Shown: one piece after another, positions 10,021 to 21,430 of the stretch
Layout of the letters: each line of letters starts with the position of its first letter
Position numbering within the stretch: the stretch's first letter is position 1
Assembly (NCBI GenBank): GCA_032622095.1
Contig: CP136064.1
Coordinates: 42,679,912-42,743,911, forward strand
Reading direction: 5' to 3'
Source: Siphonodentalium dalli
Lineage: Eukaryota > Mollusca > Scaphopoda > Gadilida > Siphonodentaliidae
Length of the DNA: 64,000 nucleotides
Translations under genes and position numbers: made by a program
Notes under the pieces: generated by a model
Databases searched by the model: none
Told to the model about the DNA's origin: nothing
The model's input: only the letters and a program-made list of their open reading frames with translations

Positions 10021-11513
10021 AATCAGATGCATATTTATAGCCAGGTAGTAACTGTTTGTCCACGACCCATTAATCACTAACGTATTTTGATACCAGAGCT
10101 ATTGGTAGTGAAGGTAGTGAAGGAAAAAAAAATAGCCTGCCATCTCCGTCAGCACACAATGAGTTGACATATTATCTGCAATTAATAGGAGATAACTCCA
10201 TTCATACCAACCAACAACATTGTTTTCAATATTAGAGTTAGCTACCTTTGACTAACAATGACAACTACAAACTCCATGTAGCGCCCTCTCCGTTATCACA
10301 GATAGATAATTGCCACAATGGTGGTACTTTGCTGACCGAACATCTATTTTTACGTATCGTCGGAACTATATTTAGTCACCTATTATCTTATTTTTACCAC
10401 CACAAGTTTGCAATAATGGTAATTCTTTCGATAAGAACAATATGAAATGAGCCAAACAGACAATTTTAATCATAAAACAAAAGAACTAAGATCATGTCAG
10501 AAATCTTTACCAAATATGTCCTTGTGGCAGTGGTATCTCAGCGGAGCGATGGGAGATAACTCTGCCTGGAGTTTGGGACAACGACATTCGGCAGACCATG
10601 TCGAAATCGGACATTTCAACGAATTGGGCGACAAATTCGGACGTAGTGAGTTCCGATTGGGACAACTACCATACTCGGATAGTAGATTGATTGTAAATTG
10701 ATTTCACCAGTTCCAATTTCATTTGACCCCCACCCCCCCCCCCCGGGCCATTCATTTTCCAACTACCGGTATATATAGTACCACAAATTTTACATTGAAA
10801 TTGTCCAACTATAGTGGCTATATTAGTCCGAACATAAATTTGTCCATTATTGGGGAAATTTATATCAACTTTTGGTCTAAAAACAACTAATCTCACTCTA
10901 AATATTTGTTGGAAAAGCTATCAAACCAATGTTTTTTTCAGACATGAACTTTCCAACTGTTGAAAAAAGTGACGATTGTTGGGGGACGCGAGACACGCCA
11001 CACCCCCCCCCGCTGTTGCCATGACATTGTCCCTGTATGACTTTGGCATTTTTGGTACACTACGCGGCGACGTGTATTAGTTTATCAAGTATTTTTTCAA
11101 GCTATTGTATTTGTCATAATGTACCAAAAATCAATACATTATTAGAATTATATTAGAAATTTAATGAGCGTTGAAAATTATTTGGCATTTAAAGCCACTT
11201 GACGGTTTGCGCTCCAAATTACAACTTATAATATTCGCTTTTTAATTTTTCCCAAATACTTGAACTACCTTTCTTTTCTACGAGCATTATTATGTCCCAG
11301 AATGATAACGCACTGACGTCATAAAAATACAACTTTTAACACGATGTTTGGGTCCCGGTGATCTCCATGCATGTTTGTTTATATCGTCTGTTTTACAAGT
11401 TGTCGAAGAGTTAATCTTCAAATTTTGTACCATCGCATATAGCGATCTAGATGAGGTATTCGAAAAAGTTAATTCCCTTGTAACGTATATATTATATCAA
11501 TAGCGAGCGTTTG
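10021..11513. other. Non-coding stretch, no gene seen
   Basis: No coding region I can support. C-rich runs occur at about 10731-10744 and 11003-11011. The reading frames here are short and without domain signatures. Confidence 0.5.
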
Positions 11514-11517
11514 TTAA

Positions 11518-12109
11518 AGGGGTACTGTACCCAAGATGTTGTTGTTGGTTTCTATAATCCCCGAGTCGGAGAATAATGTAACAACTTTTCCATTTTTTGA
11601 AAGTTTGTTGAGTACGAAGTATTGTTACGGATGGCAAATTTACCGGAATGCAAAAATACAAATTGTCGTTGTCGAGTAATTTTTGTAAAGTTTTCAACCA
11701 AATGAATCAAATAAACATTATATTATATGGTTAGTAGTCCCATATACTCATTTAAGTTAGTGTACCGTCACTAGTCAATGAGTGGCTTGGGTTTTCTCCC
11801 CGTATAAGCATAATGTTTCAAACGATCGTGTGTGCAATTGTTTTCCTAATCCAATATCCCTCAATTATAATTTGATTACGTTTTGTACACGGAAATTCGA
11901 ATTTTAAGAGACGCCATTTTATGGCTGGAGCCATAAAATCAATTTATATTAAATTATTAACTTTTAAATTATTAAATTTTAAGATAGCCTATTAACCTGA
12001 GCGTTTACAGAATACATCTTCGACTCAAATTACTTATATTTCTATATAGTATCGATAATAGATCGTTGTTATCACCGGGAATTTATTGAAAATGGCGTAC
12101 AGTACCCCT
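11518..12109. mobile_element. TTAA-flanked MITE upstream of FBXL15
   Basis: A 592-bp element with a perfect 13-bp terminal inverted repeat, AGGGGTACTGTAC, flanked by TTAA at 11514-11517 and 12110-12113. TTAA target duplications are known for piggyBac and Kolobok-type transposons; AGG termini are not the usual piggyBac CCC, so Kolobok-like is the better guess. It has no transposase frame. It lies about 410 bp before the FBXL15 start codon and could bring or disturb promoter sequence. Confidence 0.7.
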
Positions 12110-12477
12110 TTAAAGTGGCGCTCTCTATTTTTTTTAATTTATATTTTTACTCGTTTTATATCGACACGCCCCTGTGGTTTAGATGCTACTTTCATAGATC
12201 AGTGAATCTATGTTGCGTTGATCAAATCCACAAAAAAACATGTCAAAAGATCCATGGGACACACGATAGTGACCAACAGAGTATGCCTTTAAGGTCACAT
12301 TACATATTATGTTATCTGTGCCAAATTCTTTATATATATACATTTATTCTGTCCATTATAGTTGAGAGTCATTGTATTTTACGCAACGATGCTTATATGA
12401 ATTTAGATGTGCATCTGAAAACATCTGCCATCAAGATTGTACACACAGAATGATGTTGAACATGCACTACATTGTAG

Positions 12478-12521
12478 TTTCTTTTTCAGATATTGATGTG
12501 GAACGAAGAAGTAGTTACAGC
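12478..12521 (+). promoter_or_regulatory. FBXL15: Splice acceptor and 5' UTR tail of FBXL15
   Basis: A pyrimidine tract ending TTTCTTTTTCAG closes at 12489, a strong 3' splice site, so the coding exon probably starts at 12490. Either the 32 bases to the ATG at 12522 are 5' UTR spliced to an upstream non-coding exon, or an upstream exon adds a few N-terminal codons. The ATG has A at position -3, a favourable context. The upstream exon was not identified. Confidence 0.6.
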
Positions 12522-13060
12522 ATGAGGGTGTTAACTTTGCTGGACATACCCTGGGAAGATGTTTTATTTGAGAGAATTCTTCCATATCTCCCTATAAAAA
12601 CTGTTTTCCAAATGAGACGAGTTTGCAAACAATGCCTGCACTTAATCAATAGATATTTTGAATTAAGTTCAGACGTGGACATTTCTGTTGTTCCTCCGAG
12701 GTTCAAGCAGGATGCATTCACGATTATGACCAGAAACAATTATATGCTGCGGCGGTTGATTATGAAGAATGCCAAAGACTGGCTCGCAGATGACCTACTG
12801 ATTCCAGTGGTGAAAAATAATACACAACTTCATACTATTGACCTCACTAATTGTCAAGTTCTCACTAATGAGAGCCTGGATTTAATTGGCTTCCATTGCG
12901 GAGACATGAGAAAGCTCATACTACGAGATTGTCACTGGGTTCAAAGTGAAAGCTTGAGTAGTCTAGCAGGAGGCTGTCCCCATCTGGAACATGTTGATCT
13001 CACAGGATGTTGGTGTGTTAACGATATTGCTCTTATCACTCTAGCTGCACACTGTTCTGG
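12522..13060 (+). CDS. FBXL15: FBXL15 exon A: F-box and first leucine-rich repeats
   Basis: FBXL15 is the substrate-recognition subunit of an SCF (SKP1-CUL1-F-box) ubiquitin ligase; the vertebrate protein targets the BMP regulator SMURF1. This exon gives the first 179 residues. The F-box starts at LLDIPWEDVLFERIL (about residues 6-20), matching the LPWEDVL signature of the family, and ends near residue 45. Leucine-rich repeats of the cysteine-containing kind follow, with DLTNCQVLTNESL, LRDCHWVQSESL and DLTGCWCVNDIAL. The exon ends after two bases of a Gly codon at a GTCAGT donor. That donor is weaker than consensus, but the phase fits the next exon exactly. Orthology is judged from remembered family features, not a search. 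Confidence 0.9.
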
Positions 13061-15486
13061 GTCAGTTGATAATTGATATACATAATAGATACCCGGTGAA
13101 TTTGATATGTCTGTATAAAATATTATATTGAAAGGTCTTTATAAACACATGCTTTTCGTCATCCGTATGTATTTTTGCATAACTTGATGATACTATGATT
13201 CGATTTTTTTATATTTTTTTTTTTTACAATTTACCTTTCCACAATCAGATAATTATTAGCTGATATTTTCTACCAATCAACGACTGAGGCGAACGATTGC
13301 TGCAATAAACATTCTTTGTTCACCTGTTTTTGATAACCGCGCATACATTCAGTGTTAAATTGCCAATATTCAAACAACTTTTCTGTTGTCGAATATTAAT
13401 GCAATAAAATTTATATTTGTGCCATGATGTTAATCCTGAAGAATAAACATTGAATTAATTACCAGTGAGAAATGCCATGCATGGTTTAATAAGCGACTCA
13501 AATCAAAATCGCTCACAACGTCACTTAATATCGAGTTATACATGTAGACTGGGACCTTCACATTATTAATTAACATGTATTAACTAAGAGATATATTACC
13601 CGCACTGTTTTTCAATGTTATAAACCTCCCTGTCACAACATCAAAAAGTTCACAGGTTTTGAACTGGTTAATCATGAACTCTACGGGCGTAGCTTGAGTA
13701 GAGAATCATGGCATGATATACATTAGGTATTCCATAAATGTATGATATATATCATATTATCAGATTTTTTTTTAAAATCATGTCTACAATTAGCCTATAT
13801 ACTAATACAAGAATAAACTCTTCAAAGTAGGAAGGTTGCACTAGAATGAACATACGGTCCTAGTGGAGCGGATATGTGCCAGAAATAGGCGAATCGTTAC
13901 ACTTTGTGAATAAATTACGAATTTTACACACTTAATCGTTGGTATGTCTCGGTTTAAAAAAATCGGTAGGCACAAAAATCCGAGGTCAGTTAGGGTGATT
14001 AAGCAGTTGCTATAGCAACCAACCCCTGTGATAATTTACGGCATAGGGCAGTTTATTTGACAGCCAACTATGTGAATAGTATCAGCCACATCAATGTAGG
14101 CATGGATTTATCCAATAGAGAAAGGACCAATATATATAACAGACTGTAAAATTTGGGCACAGATCACCAAAATTTAGCTTGTTGCCATGGAAACTAATGG
14201 ATTTTCTTCAAAAACTGAGTAAAAAAATTAAAATTTGGACTTAGTTTGTACCTGTCAGCACAAAATTCGTCAGAATTCCATACTGCATCTCTAAAATGAA
14301 TTTGTCATCCCCAGAAGGTACTGGGACAACCAGAATAGAACATTTAGTGTCAGTTAATTATATAACTTGGTTAATAGCCAAATGAGCTACAACCTATGCT
14401 ACCCTTTTTTGGAACAGCAGAGAATAATGTTCGGGATATATGTGACAAATCATTTAAAAAAAAAATTGGTTGCCATTTTGGAAGCCATCTTGAGTAATTT
14501 TGCGACCATCTTGGAATCCATCCATTACGAGAAATGTCAAGCTACACACTATTAGACAGGTCTGAGATATCACATAACTTATTTGATGTCAGATAGTTAC
14601 ATTACCCAGCATAAATCTAGCGCATGTGTGTTGATAAAAATATATGGGTGGAAAACTTATTTCTAGAAAAGTCCACTTTTTCGAGAGTAATTTGGGTATA
14701 TTAAGTAGTCCCAATTTGATATGGTTTCCGTTATTATAGCAGTATAACGTCAAACAATATTTAATATGACTACATTCCCATAGGAGTAACCACGATTTAG
14801 TTCTAATACCAATTGAGTTGAAGTCCATCTCTTTGAATACCCTCGCACCATTCAGCTACACCTTGGTCACGTGATTGTGTATATTTTGTTGCCATAGCAA
14901 ACAATCAGTGCCTTAGTTGCCTAACAGTTGTCGGATAATACTTCTGCAACTAGCGTGGAATTTTGAGAAGGAAATACCTCTGATCTACCCACATTCTCCG
15001 ATCCTGTATACATGTTTTTGCGACAAGTAGGCTGAAATGGTGTTCGTTGCTATGGAAAACCTCAAAACCCCCTAAAAATGGTCCGATCTAGTTGCCTACC
15101 GAAAATATTTTCAAAGGGCACAACCAGGAATGTCTGGGTAAAATTTCACCATTTATTAATTAAAAGTAACGATTTTGCACATATCCGCCCAACTAACCCA
15201 CGTGGTCATGGAGCAATGATTGGAGGTTATAATTTCCCCGAAGTTGGCAACCAAGGACCCTGCATTTAGTTTTTAGTATTTTAAAGTTATATTGGGCAAT
15301 GTAAATGGATATTTGATCGTTCCTTTTATGAAAAATGTCCTATTGGTATTTTTGGCTGGAAAGAAGAACTTGTCACGAACATGTTCATTTGTTTTCTTAT
15401 TTGAGCATGTGTGTAATACTTGTACTTTAGTTGGCACACCGTAAAGAAACACGAATAAACCAGTAACTCTGTGCATGGTGTTATAA

Positions 15487-15965
15487 ATGTACCCAATCCG
15501 ATCAGACGGTCCCCATACCATCAAGATACAACAAAAACAACAACAACAACAACAACATTTCTTCAAAATAAGCTTTAGTTATCAGAATCGATTTATTGCA
15601 ACAAAATAATGCTAACCACTGTCAACTATGGTATCAAATTTCACAGAAACTTGTTATTATCAACATTTTGTTCAACAAAATATGGCCGTATTATCACTAA
15701 AGTATCACGAAATTTGACCGTATTACCGACTTGATTTTTGAGTTATCCATCTTTATCCGCAGTTTTTGTCCGAGACCCTCCGTCTGACCACGCGTTTCTG
15801 GGCCACATATTATTACACATCTCGAGAAATAACAAACGTCAGAAATCGATATCTGATCACTCTGAGCTTTGATGGGTGTGTTCCTCGACTCGAATCAAAT
15901 GTTTTTTTTAATCCTCGATGCCAAAGAAATAGTAATTTAGGAGCGTCTGATCGGATTGAGTACCT
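15487..15965. mobile_element. TTAA-type MITE, copy in FBXL15 intron 1
   Basis: A second copy of the family seen at 30056-30535, recognisable along its whole length including the CAA-repeat tract and the phrase TATCGATTTATTGCAACA-like block. The right end keeps the inverted repeat and TTAA (15966-15969). The left end is worn: ATAA replaces TTAA, and there are substitutions in the first bases of the repeat. It is therefore an older insertion than the other copy. Confidence 0.75.
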
Positions 15966-16110
15966 TTAATGCTAGACATGCCAGTATAAATGCTGAATAC
16001 GCTTATTATAAATTTCAGATATGTCAGTATCAAAGACTTGCGAGAGAAATTTCACAATAATTAACCCTTCCATGACCGAAGCTTCCTGAAATTTTGCGAA
16101 CACCCTATAT

Positions 16111-16264
16111 GCCAATGCATTCTCTTACACACACACACACACACCCTCACACACACACACACACACCCCCTCACACACACCCTCTCACACACACACACAC
16201 ACACCCTCTCTCACCCTCTCACGCACACACCCTCACACACGCATATATAAGAAAATACATTGGC
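16111..16264. repeat. CA microsatellite grown inside a palindromic repeat
   Basis: The outer bases GCCAATGCATTCTCTTA and the mirrored TATAAGAAAATACATTGGC form the arms of the same palindrome found twice at 59222-59577, and the right flank CCTAACAAT is shared. Here the centre is replaced by a CA/CT-rich microsatellite (about 16126-16241). Any reading frame through it is an artefact of the repeat. Confidence 0.75.
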
Positions 16265-16486
16265 CTAACAATATTTCATTGACGTTGTAAGCTACTGCAT
16301 TATCTTATATATACATCTTTGATGCTGCACCATCGATGCTCTCGTCATGAAAGGGTTAAAATATCAGAATAGTGCAATGTGTTTTATACTCTTTTAAAAA
16401 ATGTTGGAAAATGTTAAAGAAACAGTTGAAAATATGCATGTGGATGTTTCCACATCAATCATCAATCAGGACATTTTCAATTCCAG

Positions 16487-16618
16487 ATTGAAATTCTTGT
16501 CAATTCGTAACATTTATGGAGTTACTGATGAAGCAGTATCTGTGATAGCACGAGGATGTTCGAAGCTGAGATACCTGAATGCACAAGGATGCTGGCGACT
16601 CACTAACTCCTCTATAAG
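16487..16618 (+). CDS. FBXL15: FBXL15 exon B: central leucine-rich repeats
   Basis: A 132-bp exon between the acceptor TTTTCAATTCCAG and the donor AAG|GTTCGT. Its first base completes the Gly codon split by exon A, and it ends after two bases of an Arg codon completed by exon C. It encodes about 44 residues spanning nearly two leucine-rich repeats: LKFLSIRNIYGVTDEAV and LRYLNAQGCWRLTNSSI, the cysteine-containing repeat pattern of FBXL proteins. The open frame extends upstream past the acceptor only by chance. Confidence 0.9.
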
Positions 16619-17475
16619 GTTCGTGACTAACACTGCGTCTTATAGATGGTCTATCTCTTCCCAGAAAGTTGTATATTGATTCCGGAGTATTACATAATAG
16701 CTATGAATCGAGGACACCTCCCGGAAAAGTTTCAGTCAATTAATATAAATTTTATTTTGAATTTCTTATCACATCCGCGGGAGAGTGTTATGGGCTATTT
16801 TTAGAACCGAAATACGGGCGAAATCGTTTAATAGAGGCCCTTCCACGCGGCGTTTGCCACGCGTATGACGCGTTACGCAAATGCATCGTTGGAGTTTTCT
16901 GCAGCGACGTCTTTTTTCTGCGGTTATTGGACCTGGTTGTACTCAGGGTTTTTTTTTTATCATTCACGCATTTGTTTAAATGATTCGCACTGCCAGATTA
17001 GGACACTGTTGTAATCATGCAGCAGCATTTTCTGGCAATTTCTGCGATTCGCCGGCCGTGTGCAAGCACTCATTGCCTCCAGTGTGTTCGATGAACCTCA
17101 CATCATGCCGCGCCGCGCAAACGCCACGTGAAAGGCTTATCAGAATCCTACAAGAAACTCACCTCTATATTGTTGGCAGCGTCAACAACTGCAAACTGTA
17201 TCTCAACTATGGATTGACCATCATATTTATACATAGCCCGTCTGTATATATACGTGTTACACTAATTCCTGTTTGGTTATTGGTCAACTGCAAATTTGGT
17301 CACCTTTTCATTCCCCAATAACACAGAGACCGCATCACGAACATGACGTCACCAATTGTTGGCCTAATCTGACCTAACCACTAAAAGCGGTCAGCAGAAT
17401 AATTGGGCGTGCTTTTCAAAGTTCAGCCGAATTGCATCTGAAGCCAGTTATTTATATCACGCTATCGTTGCTAAC

Positions 17476-17969
17476 GCCGATGGGGTCATTGTCACAAGGC
17501 TCCGGTCACATTCGTAGCCAGCTTTTTAAATCGATCACAAATGTTGCCAGCTTTTCTACGGCGATCACATTTGATCACATTTGTAGCCAGCTTTTCATAT
17601 TCATGCGAGCCTCAATGAACACGATTAGGTTAGTCTCATTTTTCTGAGTTGATGAATGAAAAACAACATAAATTTTAATTTGATATTAGTTCATCTAATA
17701 ACCTGAGGTTTCCGGTCAATGTCGTTAGATGCTCGAATTATATTCCATTATAAGTTGAGAAACGAAGTCAGTTTTGGAGCATGGCGTCGATATTTTAGTC
17801 ACAACCGCGATGACGTCATATTCCGCGTCATATAAAACATGGATTTAGAAAAGCTGGCATCTGCTGGCTACGAATGTGATCACCGGCGAAAAGCTGGCTA
17901 CATTTGTGATCGATTTAAAAAGCTGGCTACGAATGTGACCGGAGCCTTGTGACAATGGCCCCATCGGCA
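17476..17969. mobile_element. Foldback DNA transposon with 8-bp target duplication
   Basis: The arms (about 17476-17560 and 17885-17969) are nearly identical reverse complements beginning GCCGATGGGG. The 8-bp word TTGCTAAC flanks the element at 17468-17475 and 17970-17977. The motif AGCTGGCTACGAATGTGATC and close variants occur three times in each half, giving repeated binding-site-like modules. An 8-bp duplication suggests hAT, P or Merlin-type transposases. The left end lacks one T present on the right. There is no coding frame. Confidence 0.78.
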
Positions 17970-18090
17970 TTGCTAACTGCTTGGAAATATTATATTGGGC
18001 TGACTTGATATTATCGATGCGTGGGCTATTCTCAAATTCTCAATAGATTTTGTGAAAATAAATAAGAATACAGTCACTCAGTCAGCTTTT

Positions 18091-18195
18091 TTATTGGGGA
18101 ATACGGTGCTGTGGTCGTTGTGGGCACATTTATTGAGAACTGCTTCGCGGCTAACACGATGTACCCCAAACAACCACAGCACCGCTCCCCCAATA
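18091..18195. repeat. Inverted repeat, about 30-bp arms
   Basis: The left arm reads ATTGGGGAATACGGTGCTGT and the right arm ACAGCACCGCTCCCCCAAT, with GTGGTCGTTGTGGG pairing to CCCAAACAACCAC further in. A few mismatches are present. A related phrase (CATTCCCCAATAACACAGAG) at about 17308 hints at further family members. Confidence 0.55.
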
Positions 18196-18344
18196 ACACG
18201 CACCCACGACAGGGGGGGGTGAAATTTAGTGTTTTTTTTAGTGTTTTGGCAATGAGTTGGGCTTCAAAACCAATTTGAATGGGAGAAATAATGTAATTCT
18301 AACTGGTAAACTGACTGCAGGCAGTTATCGTGTTGTATTTTGTT

Positions 18345-18432
18345 GCAAATTTTGAAATCCAAGATGGCCGCTGGCAGCCATGTTTTTTTTGGCCGAATGA
18401 CCTCAAAATGACTCATTCCTATTTACATGTCC
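18345..18432 (-). repeat. Lone monomer of the 28.4-29.7 kb tandem repeat
   Basis: In reverse orientation it shares the ordered blocks CATGTAAAT, GAATGAGTCATTTTGAGGTCA, TTCGGCC, CATGGCTGCCAGCGGCCAT and CTTGGATTTCAA with the monomers of the array at 28398-29740. It continues on the far side of the palindrome at 18438-18548 (GTTAACATCCATGATAAA), showing that the palindrome was inserted into it. Confidence 0.75.
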
Positions 18433-18437
18433 ATGTT

Positions 18438-18548
18438 TAGTCCAAGTCTTCTCGTACTAAAACCGGCTAAGATATTGGGATGGAGGTGTAAGACCGGCAC
18501 CTCCATCCCAATATCTTAGCCGGTTTTAGTACGAGAAGACTTGGACTA
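18438..18548. mobile_element. 111-bp perfect palindrome with 9-bp target duplication
   Basis: Two 51-base arms (18438-18488 and 18498-18548) are exact reverse complements with no mismatch, around a 9-base loop TAAGACCGG. The arms begin TAGTCCAAGTCTTCTCG. The word GTCCATGTT lies on both sides (18429-18437 and 18549-18557), a 9-bp target duplication as made by Mutator-like transposases. The host sequence is a repeat monomer whose other copies lack the insert. The element has no room for coding sequence, so it must be moved in trans. Perfect arms mean a very young insertion or gene-conversion upkeep. Confidence 0.85.
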
Positions 18549-18857
18549 GTCCATGTTAACATCCATGATAAATAGTATGCACAGAAATTCATATACAGCT
18601 GTTTACAGTGAATTTCCCCCCGCAAATCTCTGTTTTAGTGTTAAAAGGGGGGTGGGTGTAAAAAAAATGGTCGGAAAAAACTGCCGAAAACGGAAACAAA
18701 TTTGGCGGTGGGGGTGGGTGGGTACAAAAAATGGTCGAAAGGGAAAAAATGCCATACGTGCCTGAAATTTTTTTCCAACCCCCCCCCCCCCTGCCCACGA
18801 CATTCATTTCTGAAATAATATCTCTTCGTGTATAAACATGAGTCGTGTTCATTTCAG

Positions 18858-19032
18858 GTTGCTTGGAGAGTACTGCCATGATCTAGCAGCTGTACTTGTA
18901 CAACAGTGTAGAGACATTAATGAAGTTAGTCTTGCCAGACTGAGGTCGCGAAATGTCATGATAGATGTCAGACCTCCAACCACCACTAAGTATTTGCAAA
19001 ATCATGAACACAGAGTCAGTTTACAAATGTGA
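18858..19032 (+). CDS. FBXL15: FBXL15 exon C: last leucine-rich repeats and C-terminus
   Basis: Begins after the acceptor GTTCATTTCAG; its first base completes the split Arg codon. It encodes 57 residues ending at TGA (19030-19032): the final repeats (LLGEYCHDLAAVLVQQC, INEVSLARLRSRN), then the tail VMIDVRPP, which corresponds to the IDVEPP ending remembered from vertebrate FBXL15. Exons of 539, 132 and 175 bases sum to 846, exactly 282 codons with stop. This supports the three-exon model and an intact gene slightly shorter than the roughly 300-residue vertebrate protein. Confidence 0.9.
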
Positions 19033-19217
19033 TTTAACATTATTTGAAAATACATAATTATTTGACAGTTCTTCAGCTCAGTTTATCACAAGCAGAAACA
19101 ACATGTACATTCGACTTTTTACTGGTCAAGATTAGTCATATTCACACCAGAGCGGACTACATTTGACTCATTAGTGCAATAGGAAAAGATTGCTGGATGA
19201 TTACTATGGAGGGTTAT

Positions 19218-19612
19218 TAGGGTCACAATCATAACTTCACATTTTAATTCTAACTTAACATTTTAATTCTTATATTTTAATTCTAACTTAACATTTTAAT
19301 TCCAACTTAACATTTTAATTCTTATATTTTAATTCTAACTTTACATTTTAATTCTAACTTTACATTTTAATTCTTATATTTACATTCTATTTACATTCTA
19401 TTTACATTCTATTTACATTCTATGTACATTCTAACTTTACATTTTAGTTATAACTTTACATTTTAATTCTTATATTTACATTCTATTTACATTCTATTTA
19501 CATTCTATTTACATTCTATTTACATTCTATTTACATTCTATTTACATTATATTTACATTCTATTTACATTCTCTGTACTCTAACTTAACATTTTAATTCT
19601 AACTTAATAACA
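19218..19612. repeat. T-rich minisatellite, left arm
   Basis: Alternating blocks of ACATTTTAATTCTAACTT-type units and an 11-bp unit (TTTACATTCTA) repeated many times. It is the inverted counterpart of the right-arm array, but shorter. Confidence 0.85.
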
Positions 19613-20751
19613 CGCCTGCACTTCTGTAACAATTATAACGAAAGGCGTCGCTGCAATCGAACGGCCGGACATGACAATCTGCGGGATGGGATGGAATATG
19701 GAATAGAATGACAATCTGCGGAACAGAATTTCAAATGGCGTGGAACGGCCGATATCTCGAGGAATACAGTACGCAGAGGACTACTTTTGGTATCTAACGA
19801 AGGGCTCACATTCGCACTATCCACACATATTAACCCCACCACAGACCGGACAGCAGAAGTTGCATTATTCGATCGACAACTGACCCAACATAAAATTGTC
19901 GAACTCAAGGCCGTAGACCAGCTGTAGAAATGTATTTTTACAGCCATAACACTATGCCCACAAGCAGATTTGGTATTAAAATGAAGTTTATCATCTATTG
20001 CACAGCAAGAGACAGATTAACCCACCCATGAGAAGGTGCCATGAAACACGAAAAACTGCGTTCGACGTCAATGTTTAGAATTTAGATTTCTCGATGAATA
20101 TATACGCTAGCAAACAACAAGTGTTAGGTACCAAATGACAAAGTGGAATACTGCGCATTCGTTTTTAGCTACAATATGGCTGTTTTAGTACGAATAATGT
20201 AATGGCGAAATCGCAAACACGCGCCGATGAAAACAACTAAAAATAGACTCAATGCATGGTTACAATAACAGGATCGATTTCAGCTGATATATTCCATATA
20301 ATGGGGCGTATAGTATATCAAAATGTAGACACAGGGAATGTAATTTTGTCCAAATGGGTCCAACACGCAGTGAAATTGTTGCAGAAATTCGCTCCAAGAA
20401 AGAGCGCTACTTTTTCTCGTACAAAATAGAATGCCCGACTGAAGCCGTTTTATCGTTCCAACTAAGCCTGTTCTTAGCAGCACTTCGTCAACAAAGTACG
20501 AATATACACCATGTATCAGAAGACGTATCAATGTGATTTTTTAATGGCTATGCGCTCTTCATTTGTTATAATTCGCACTTATTTTTTATTTCAGTTGTGG
20601 CTAAAAGCCCAGATGCCGGAAGCCGGTGTCCGGCGATTACAAGCCAAGTTACAAAATAGATTAACTGCGTTGAACGCACGAACATGTCAATGGTGAGACT
20701 GTTTGAAAGAATATTCAAATCAAATAGTGTTTTAGACTTAAAAACTTATGT

Positions 20752-21012
20752 GTCCGCCGGTCATACGCGGTGGAGGTTCTCATATTATCTGCCGGTCATA
20801 CGCGGGGGAGGTTCTCATATGAACATATTATCTGCCGGTCATACGCAGGGGAGGTTCTCATTGAACATATTATCCGCCGGTCATAGTCGGTGGAGGTTCT
20901 CATATTATCCGCGGTCATCTGCGGGGGAGGTTCTAATATTATCCTCCGGTCATACAGGGGAGGTTCTCATATGAACATATTATCCGCTGGTCATATGCGG
21001 TGGAGGTTCATT
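20752..21012. repeat. GC-rich minisatellite in the transposon core
   Basis: About seven copies of a 35-42-bp unit containing GCCGGTCATACGCGG and GGAGGTTCTCATATTAT; the longer copies add GAACATATTAT. The frames through it are repeat artefacts. Confidence 0.8.
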
Positions 21013-21430
21013 ACGCCACCTGTGGTGTATCTAGCGGCTGATATTTTGATATTGCGTGGCGGACAGGATTCTTGTGGGGCTTTTATTTATAGAGTTGGAA
21101 ATTCCGTTTATTTAAAAGTCGTAACTACGCGACCAGTAGGCCAAGTCCAGTAAAACGGTTCGTTATAGGTGCTGGTTGTTATTGTTATTTTAACGGAATT
21201 CTGAGTTGGTCATTCGCGAAACCAATATATTTTATATTCTATAATTAAAACCGTGGGTATATAATATATTATCCTCTTTATGGATATTGTAGGAAGGTAA
21301 ATTTAGCTAAAGCGGTGGGATATCTTGCAAGACAACACATTTCGGTTTGCGCTATAACTGCTCAATGTTTTAAGGTGTTACACACCGTCTGATAAAAAGA
21401 GTTCTATCTGGAATATTCACACTATTTTTT

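Larger units (their letters stand above)
13061..16486 (+). other. FBXL15: FBXL15 intron 1
   Basis: A 3.4-kb intron running from the GTCAGT donor to the acceptor TTTTCAATTCCAG. It holds a TTAA-type MITE (15487-15965), a CA-rich microsatellite inside a hairpin (16111-16264) and otherwise AT-rich sequence. A short imperfect repeat of 'gccatcttg'-type words lies near 14470-14515. No other gene is supported inside it. Confidence 0.8.
16619..18857 (+). other. FBXL15: FBXL15 intron 2
   Basis: A 2.2-kb intron ending at GTTCATTTCAG. It carries a foldback transposon (17476-17969), an inverted repeat at about 18091-18195, a single monomer of the repeat arrayed at 28398-29740, and a perfect 111-bp palindrome inserted into that monomer. 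A G/C-rich homopolymer region lies near 18640-18792. No other gene is supported. Confidence 0.8.

Noticed and set aside
10447-10701. Open frame of 84 codons
   Set aside because: No domain, no splice context and no repeat relatives; typical chance frame.
16094-16282. Open frame rich in His, Thr and Pro
   Set aside because: It reads through a CA/CT microsatellite; low-complexity artefact.
19633-19947. Frames in both unique blocks of the 4.9-kb element (also 23070-23325)
   Set aside because: Both arms contain related frames, but each is broken differently and no domain is recognisable. Shared descent of the DNA explains the similarity.
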